Source: Bacillota bacterium (GTDB lineage: Bacteria; Bacillota; Clostridia; Lachnospirales; Lachnospiraceae). Taken from it: 10,565 nt of DNA. The notes beneath the pieces are model-generated. The model saw only the letters and a list, made by a program, of their open reading frames with translations, was not told the origin of the DNA and did no database searches. Made by a program: the position numbers and the translations under genes. Location: positions 1 to 10,565 of the forward strand of contig JAEYPA010000129.1 in assembly GCA_023411225.1 (NCBI GenBank). Reading direction: 5' to 3'. Below, piece by piece: positions 6,388 through 10,565 of the stretch (its first letter is position 1; each line of letters opens with the position of its first letter).

Positions 6388-7548
6388 CTAGTCTTTTAAC
6401 CCGTAGACCCTTTTATATATCTTAATACAATCTTCCTTTGTAACAGTTTTTCTTGTATTCGCTGGGCTACCAGAGGCAATTGCATCCTCCGCCATCTTAT
6501 CTATTGCTGCACAGAATTCTTGTGGGCTAATCTCATAGTCCTTAAAAGTAGGTACCTGACAAATGGTGCATAATTCTTCTATTCGTGTAAGAAACTTACT
6601 TGCCGCTTCCATATCAGTATCTTCTTCTGTTGCATCACCTGTTGCCTTTCCTAGAGTTGCAAATCTCGATATAGCCCCATCCAAGGCAAATGCTATACAA
6701 TCTTTTAGGAGTATTGCATTGGACATGCCATGTGGCACATGAAATGAAGCACCAATTGGACGGCTCATACCATGAATAATGGTCACACTGGAATTATTAA
6801 TACATATTCCTGCTTCTAAGGAAGCTAGGGCCATCTGTTCTCTGGCAACTACGTCATATCCATTGTGATACACAACAGGAAGGTTCTTCATAATTCTTTT
6901 CACAGCAGATATGGCCAACGTATCCGTTAAATCATTAGCCTTTTTGGATGTATAAGCTTCTATTGCGTGAGTAAGTGCATCTAATCCTGTTGCAACCGTA
7001 ATTGATTTAGGCATATCCATAGAAAAATCATAATCTATCACAGCAACTGTGGGTATCAGGCAAGCCCCCTTTAAAAGCATCTTGATACCTTTCTGACTAT
7101 CTGTAATAATGCTATACCTAGTTGCTTCAGAACCTGTACCTGCTGTAGTAGGAATGGCAATAATAGGAGGAATTATTCCTGATATATCATTGCCAACAAA
7201 GTCCGTGATGTTTCCACCTTTTACAGCCATGACTGAAATAGCTTTTGCAGCATCTATAGGGCTTCCTCCTCCAATACCTATTACAAACTGGCAATGGTTC
7301 TTCTTATAGATGGCAAGACCTTTCTCAACCATGATTTCGGTTGGCTCACCTGTTATTTCATCAAAAGTAGAAAATTCCACCTTCCATTCTCTCAAGGTAT
7401 CAACTAATTTTTCATACATAGGGGATTTCCCTATGTGCTTTCCTGTAACAATAAGAACACTCTTCCCATGCTTTGCTATCTGGGGGCCCGCTTCTTCTAG
7501 TGCATTTTTTCCTATAAAAATATGCTGTGGAGTGCTATAATGTGACAT
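6388..7548 (-). CDS. Iron-containing alcohol dehydrogenase, probable malonate semialdehyde reductase
   Basis: The proposed reaction is NAD(P)H-dependent reduction of malonate semialdehyde to 3-hydroxypropionate, downstream of beta-alanine transamination; this role is equivalent to PydE of the extended pyrimidine pathway. The 386-residue group III dehydrogenase shows the nucleotide-binding GIGGGSPIDAAKA (92-104), IPTTAGTGSE (132-141) and metal ligands D190 and H194 (GLDALTHAIEAY), H259 (IIHGMSRPIG) and H273 (VPHGMSN). Arg263 stands where FucO-like enzymes have a second His (HGMAHP). I chose ATG 7548 because GGGGAGG lies 4 nt upstream and MSHYSTPQHIF fits the family; the frame also allows TTG at 7569 abutting the previous stop. 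The gene is 21 nt after the aminotransferase. Substrate is inferred from context; other short semialdehydes are possible. Confidence 0.88.
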   Translation of the reverse strand: MSHYSTPQHIFIGKNALEEAGPQIAKHGKSVLIVTGKHIGKSPMYEKLVDTLREWKVEFSTFDEITGEPTEIMVEKGLAIYKKNHCQFVIGIGGGSPIDAAKAISVMAVKGGNITDFVGNDISGIIPPIIAIPTTAGTGSEATRYSIITDSQKGIKMLLKGACLIPTVAVIDYDFSMDMPKSITVATGLDALTHAIEAYTSKKANDLTDTLAISAVKRIMKNLPVVYHNGYDVVAREQMALASLEAGICINNSSVTIIHGMSRPIGASFHVPHGMSNAILLKDCIAFALDGAISRFATLGKATGDATEEDTDMEAASKFLTRIEELCTICQVPTFKDYEISPQEFCAAIDKMAEDAIASGSPANTRKTVTKEDCIKIYKRVYGLKD

Positions 7549-7569
7549 ATAACCTCCCCTTTCTCTCAA

Positions 7570-8895
7570 CTATTTTAATTTATCATCTACCTTAGACAAT
7601 ATCTGATCTAATTTTTCCATTTCTTCTGATAACTGCTGTGTCGTAATAATTAATGGCGGACAGACAAATATCATATTCTCATGGGAGTATGTCATAAACC
7701 CTTTTTGCTTAAGCATTCCAATGATCCAGCTCATAATCCCCTCTGGATCCTCTCCATAAGGGACTAATGGTTCCTTTGTTTCTTTATCTTTCACTAATTC
7801 TACACAAGAGAACAGACCTAGATATCTTACATCCCCTACACATGGATGCTCTATCTTTAGAGTTTCCAGCTTTTCTGCTAATATAGCTCCTACTGTATTT
7901 ACATTTTCTAAAATATGAGCTTTACTATAGTAGTCTACACAAGCCACTCCAGCGGCACATGCTAAAGGATGGCCACTATAGGTCAATCCACAGGATAAGA
8001 AATGATGGTCAAAATAGGCTGCAATCTTTTTACTTACAGCTACCCCTCCAAGTTGAACATAACCACAGGTTACTCCCTTTGCAAAAGTCACTATGTCGGG
8101 CACTACATCGAAATGCTCAAAAGCAAACATTTTTCCTGTTCTCCCCCAACCTGACATCACTTCATCACAGATCATTATTATTCCGTACTCATCACAGATT
8201 TCTCTCACTCCCGGCAAATAACCCTTAGGGGGTATAATAATACCATTTGAACCTGTAATTGTTTCTAGTACTATTGCAGCTATATTTTGGGGACCTTCAT
8301 AAAGAATCTGTTCTCTTAATTTGGCCAAATAATACTTAGTAGCCTCCTCCTCTGAAGAAAAGTCAATTGGTTCCCTGTATATGTATGGGTCAAAAAACTT
8401 TACAAATCCTGGAATTCCCGGTTCCAGTGGATACCTTCTTGGCTCACCAGTCAGATTACCGGCACCAAATGATGATCCATGATAGCTTCTGTAACGACTG
8501 AGTACCTTTTTTCTACCCGTATACATCCTAGCTATCTTCACAGCATTCTCATTAGCATCCGCTCCTGCATTAGTAAAAAATATTTTACCAAAACTATTAG
8601 GAAGCAACCTAATAATTACCTCCGCCAAAACCGATCTTGATTCCACTGCATAAGATGGTCCCATAAAACAAAACTTATCTACCTGTTCCTTAATTGCATC
8701 TGCAATATCAGTATTACCAAATCCAAGATTTAGATTTACTAATTGGGAGGACATATCGGTATATCGATTATCTTCATAATCATAAAAATAGATACCCTCT
8801 GCTCTCTTTACTGCTATGGTATTCGTATTCCCTTGTTTGCTCCAAGACTGAAGCACATACTCTTTTTGATTATCTATTACCTTTTCACCATTCAT
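7570..8895 (-). CDS. pydD: Class III PLP aminotransferase, probable beta-alanine aminotransferase
   Basis: It probably moves the amino group of beta-alanine (or beta-aminoisobutyrate) to 2-oxoglutarate or pyruvate, giving malonate semialdehyde. This recovers the nitrogen that the classic reductive pathway leaves in beta-alanine. The 441-residue fold type I enzyme shows TNAGADANENAVK (108-120), the YHG cofactor-stacking segment (138-140), CDEVMSGWGRTGK (243-255) with D244 expected at the pyridine nitrogen, and FAKG with K273 as the Schiff-base lysine. The start has a good AGAGGAGAGG Shine-Dalgarno. It is the first gene of the leftward operon and faces the regulator gene. The class III family is broad (omega-amino acids, GABA, ornithine), so beta-alanine specificity rests on the preA-hydA neighbourhood. 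Confidence 0.88.
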   Translation of the reverse strand: MNGEKVIDNQKEYVLQSWSKQGNTNTIAVKRAEGIYFYDYEDNRYTDMSSQLVNLNLGFGNTDIADAIKEQVDKFCFMGPSYAVESRSVLAEVIIRLLPNSFGKIFFTNAGADANENAVKIARMYTGRKKVLSRYRSYHGSSFGAGNLTGEPRRYPLEPGIPGFVKFFDPYIYREPIDFSSEEEATKYYLAKLREQILYEGPQNIAAIVLETITGSNGIIIPPKGYLPGVREICDEYGIIMICDEVMSGWGRTGKMFAFEHFDVVPDIVTFAKGVTCGYVQLGGVAVSKKIAAYFDHHFLSCGLTYSGHPLACAAGVACVDYYSKAHILENVNTVGAILAEKLETLKIEHPCVGDVRYLGLFSCVELVKDKETKEPLVPYGEDPEGIMSWIIGMLKQKGFMTYSHENMIFVCPPLIITTQQLSEEMEKLDQILSKVDDKLK

Positions 8896-8960
8896 AACAA
8901 TACCTCTCCTCTACATTTGTATTTAGACAAGTGTTCTTTGCTGACTGTCATCTGTGTTTA

Positions 8961-8995
8961 TACAGCCATTATAGTGCATTACTCATGGTAAACAA
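8961..8995 (-). promoter_or_regulatory. Predicted promoter for the aminotransferase-dehydrogenase operon
   Basis: On the minus strand a perfect -10 TATAAT (8968-8973) follows a poor -35 TTGTTT (8990-8995) after 16 bp. Transcription would start near 8961, giving a leader of about 65 nt. The weak -35 combined with an upstream palindrome centred near -64 fits a promoter that needs an activator. Confidence 0.6.
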
Positions 8996-9003
8996 TAAAT
9001 CAG

Positions 9004-9031
9004 AGCCTAAAAAAACCTGTGCCACAGCACA
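9004..9031 (-). promoter_or_regulatory. Putative activator operator in the divergent intergenic region
   Basis: The palindrome TGTGCCACAGCACA (9018-9031) matches the site at 6367-6380 in 12 of 14 positions. Its edge is again exactly 22 bp from the -35 of the leftward promoter. The preceding segment AGCCTAAAAAAACC aligns with the third half-site region at 6353; over the full 28 bp the two regions agree at 20 positions. It lies between the two divergent promoters, so it could also influence the regulator gene. Confidence 0.6.
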
Positions 9032-9062
9032 AAGAAATAATTATCCAATTTTCATATAATAC

Positions 9063-9097
9063 TTGACATTTTTACCCATAGTTATATAATTACAGCA
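9063..9097 (+). promoter_or_regulatory. Consensus sigma-A promoter of the PucR-family regulator gene
   Basis: TTGACA (9063-9068) and TATAAT (9085-9090) are both perfect and separated by 16 bp. The predicted start, about 7 nt past the -10, falls at 9096-9098, which is the first base of a strong inverted repeat. Such a strong basal promoter for a regulator suggests constitutive or repressed expression. Confidence 0.8.
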
Positions 9098-9130
9098 ATG
9101 GCGAGGATGCTACAAAGCATCTTCGCCATT
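9097..9130 (+). promoter_or_regulatory. 15-bp hairpin or operator at the transcription start of the regulator
   Basis: Arms AATGGCGAGGATGCT (9097-9111) and AGCATCTTCGCCATT (9116-9130) pair over 15 bp with one G-U wobble around an ACAA loop. The repeat begins at the predicted +1 and ends about 25 nt before the start codon. The trailing ATTTATTTAG is not a clean U-tract. It may be a 5' stabilising structure, a weak attenuator, or an autoregulatory DNA operator. Confidence 0.65.
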
Positions 9131-9155
9131 ATTTATTTAGAAGGTAGGTGTTTAC

Positions 9156-10328
9156 ATGTCTGTAGAACTAAAAAGACTAATCGAGAAAGTATCCCATATG
9201 GATATTACTCTAATCGCTGGAAAAGGTGGTATGTCTAACATTGTCACATGGGTTCATATGGTAGAAACAAAAGAAGCTTCTACTTTCCTAGAAGGAGGGG
9301 AAATTGCTTTTTCTACAGGAATTGGTCTTAATCATAGTCTTAACCTATTAGACCTTGTTCAAAATATCTGGAAACACCAAGCTTCTGGTATTGTTCTTAA
9401 TATTGGTCCATTCCTAGAAACTATATCTCAGGAGGTTATCAATTTTGGTGACGAAAATAATTTTCCGATTTTCTTAGTTCCCTGGAAAACTCATATAGCA
9501 GAAATAATACGAATCTTTTCTTATTCCATTACCAAATCCGAACAGGTCAACTTGACAATAGCCTCTGCATTTAAAAATGCAATCTTCTTTCCAAAACAAG
9601 AAGAACTCTATCTAGTACCTCTTACACAATATGGCTTTAAAATTAATTCTGGATATCATGTCTGCGTCATTAAAGTCGTACAAAAGAATATTCAGCCTAT
9701 AGATGATAACAGACTTACTCATTTAGTAATGTACATAGATAACTTCCTGCAACATCGTAAGTATAAATCATTTACCGCTTTCTCTTATGAAAATGATATA
9801 TTATTAGTCCTAGGTAATTATGTGGAAGAAAATATATTCTATCTAATTAGAGATATGAAAGAATATCTTAGTCAGTACCTACTAGCAACCGAGAAATATT
9901 ACATGGGAATTGGGAAATGTACAAAAAGTATACGATGCTTATACAAAAGCTATCATCAAGCCATAGATATTCAGAAGCTTCAAATGAACGGTAAGTTTAG
10001 CCATAATATGATTTCTTATTCAGATTTGGGAATTTATAAATTACTAATGGGAATAGAAGACGCAGATATTTTATCTGAATATTATGAAAAAACACTTAAA
10101 CCATTAGAAGAGTATGATTCTAAGAATAGTTCTAATATGTGTCAGGTATTAAGGTCATATCTTAATAATAATGGTAGCGTAAAAGACACTTCAGCTGAGC
10201 TTTATGTCCATAGAAATACAGTAAATTACAAGCTCAATAAACTATCCGAAATATTGAATATCAATTTATCTGATCTAGATACAAGACTTCAATTATCACT
10301 GGCGTTCATGCTAAGAGATATGCTATAA
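9156..10328 (+). CDS. PucR/CdaR-family transcriptional regulator
   Basis: This is the likely regulator of the divergent pyrimidine operon. The 390-residue protein opens with a PucR-type sensor domain (about 3-125; LIAGKGGMSNIVTWVHMVE and FLEGGEIAFSTG are typical). A linker and a CdaR/GGDEF-like middle region follow (about 150-275, with GIGKCTKSIRCLYKSYHQA at 251-269). It ends with a PucR C-terminal helix-turn-helix (about 330-388, SVKDTSAELYVHRNTVNYKL). Relatives control purine, allantoin, sugar-acid and amine catabolism, commonly as activators in response to pathway compounds. The start at 9156 has a moderate AGGTAGGTG Shine-Dalgarno. Divergence from the operon and the shared palindromes support local control; the inducer is unknown, with uracil, a dihydropyrimidine or beta-alanine as candidates. 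Confidence 0.92.
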   Translation: MSVELKRLIEKVSHMDITLIAGKGGMSNIVTWVHMVETKEASTFLEGGEIAFSTGIGLNHSLNLLDLVQNIWKHQASGIVLNIGPFLETISQEVINFGDENNFPIFLVPWKTHIAEIIRIFSYSITKSEQVNLTIASAFKNAIFFPKQEELYLVPLTQYGFKINSGYHVCVIKVVQKNIQPIDDNRLTHLVMYIDNFLQHRKYKSFTAFSYENDILLVLGNYVEENIFYLIRDMKEYLSQYLLATEKYYMGIGKCTKSIRCLYKSYHQAIDIQKLQMNGKFSHNMISYSDLGIYKLLMGIEDADILSEYYEKTLKPLEEYDSKNSSNMCQVLRSYLNNNGSVKDTSAELYVHRNTVNYKLNKLSEILNINLSDLDTRLQLSLAFMLRDML

Positions 10329-10338
10329 AAATAATTAC

Positions 10339-10368
10339 GCGGCTATGCTGCATGACTTAATTTTTTTT
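10339..10368 (+). terminator. Possible terminator of the regulator gene
   Basis: GCGGC (10339-10343) can pair with GCTGC (10347-10351) across a TAT loop, with one G-U pair. An eight-T run follows at 10361-10368. The stem is short and 9 nt separate it from the T-run, so this is a weak call. It begins 11 nt after the stop codon. Confidence 0.35.
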
Positions 10369-10406
10369 GTATAGGGAAGTTACGAGAACTTTCCTATACA
10401 AAAAAA
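10362..10406. repeat. 20-bp inverted repeat between the regulator and the rRNA operon
   Basis: Arms at 10362-10381 and 10387-10406 pair over 20 bp around a 5-nt loop; the core is GTATAGGGAAGTT with AACTTTCCTATAC. Only one pair is imperfect: a G-U on the plus-strand RNA and an A-C mismatch on the minus-strand RNA. The outer parts of the arms are the T-runs of the two converging terminators. T precedes and A follows the stem in both directions, the reverse of ordinary terminator polarity. Confidence 0.75.
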
Positions 10407-10428
10407 GAACCACCATTACTGATGATTC
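10400..10428 (-). terminator. Intrinsic terminator of the rRNA operon
   Basis: Read leftwards, GAATCATC (10421-10428) pairs with GGTGGTTC (10407-10414) over 8 bp, with two G-U pairs, around a 6-nt loop. Seven T follow (10406-10400). It lies about 75 nt past the 23S 3' end, where an rRNA operon should end. Confidence 0.75.
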
Positions 10429-10500
10429 CTTTTGTTTCATACCTTAAAAACTACACATTGTATACGACTTGCTAAGCAAGACGCTTCATCCATCTTCTTT

Positions 10501-10565
10501 TTGATTAAGCCCTCGACCTATTAGTAACAATCAGCTACATATGTTGCCATACTTCCACCTTTGTC
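10501..10565 (-). rRNA. 23S ribosomal RNA, 3' end only
   Basis: The reverse complement contains GGTGGAAG, then a GTAGCTGA stretch, then ACTAATAGGTCGAGGGCTTA, the conserved 3'-terminal region of Firmicutes 23S rRNA. The gene enters from the right edge and ends near 10501; the exact mature end is uncertain. No 5S gene follows before the terminator at 10428. Confidence 0.92.

Noticed and set aside
7549..7569. TTG start that would extend the iron-type dehydrogenase by seven residues
   Set aside because: The ATG at 7548 has its own GGGGAGG and gives the family-like N-terminus; the TTG start would leave that Shine-Dalgarno inside the coding region.
8896..9155. Small RNA or riboswitch in the divergent intergenic region
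   Set aside because: The space is accounted for by two promoters, an operator-like palindrome and one simple hairpin; no known aptamer pattern is recognisable.
1..10565. CRISPR arrays, insertion sequences, tRNA genes
   Set aside because: No regularly spaced direct repeats, transposase-like frames or tRNA-like cloverleaf sequences were seen.

Overview
The window is AT-rich low-GC Gram-positive DNA, most likely from an anaerobic clostridial lineage (Lachnospiraceae-like). The evidence is AGGAGG-type ribosome binding sites, low-GC codon usage, a lipobox solute-binding lipoprotein, sigma-A promoters close to consensus, and a Firmicutes-type 23S rRNA 3' end at the right edge. The genus cannot be fixed from this sequence alone.

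Almost everything belongs to one reductive pyrimidine catabolism locus. Eight genes read leftwards from 8895: class III aminotransferase, iron-type alcohol dehydrogenase, ABC ATPase, two ABC permeases, a solute-binding lipoprotein, dihydropyrimidinase (hydA) and a dihydropyrimidine dehydrogenase subunit (preA, cut by the left edge). A PucR-family regulator reads rightwards from 9156, divergent from the operon. It converges on an rRNA operon of which only the 23S 3' end (10501-10565, minus strand) is visible.

Proposed flow: the ABC system imports a pyrimidine or related compound. PreA reduces uracil or thymine to the dihydropyrimidine and HydA opens the ring to the N-carbamoyl beta-amino acid. 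An amidohydrolase not seen here (beta-ureidopropionase) would release beta-alanine. The aminotransferase converts beta-alanine to malonate semialdehyde, and the iron-type dehydrogenase reduces that to 3-hydroxypropionate. Both pyrimidine nitrogens are thereby recovered, as in the extended PydD/PydE pathway known from some Firmicutes.

Two observations stand out. First, the solute-binding protein is circularly permuted relative to the NMT1/THI5-like family: the usual N-terminal lobe lies at the C-terminus, and the lipoprotein signal is joined to what is normally the second half. Second, near-identical 14-bp palindromes (TGTGCYANAGCACA) lie exactly 22 bp upstream of the -35 boxes of two leftward promoters, one for the aminotransferase and one for the transporter. 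This suggests a two-promoter regulon under one activator, probably the divergent PucR-type protein. Strong hairpins also occupy the leaders of the transporter operon and of the regulator, each beginning within about 10 nt of the predicted transcription start.
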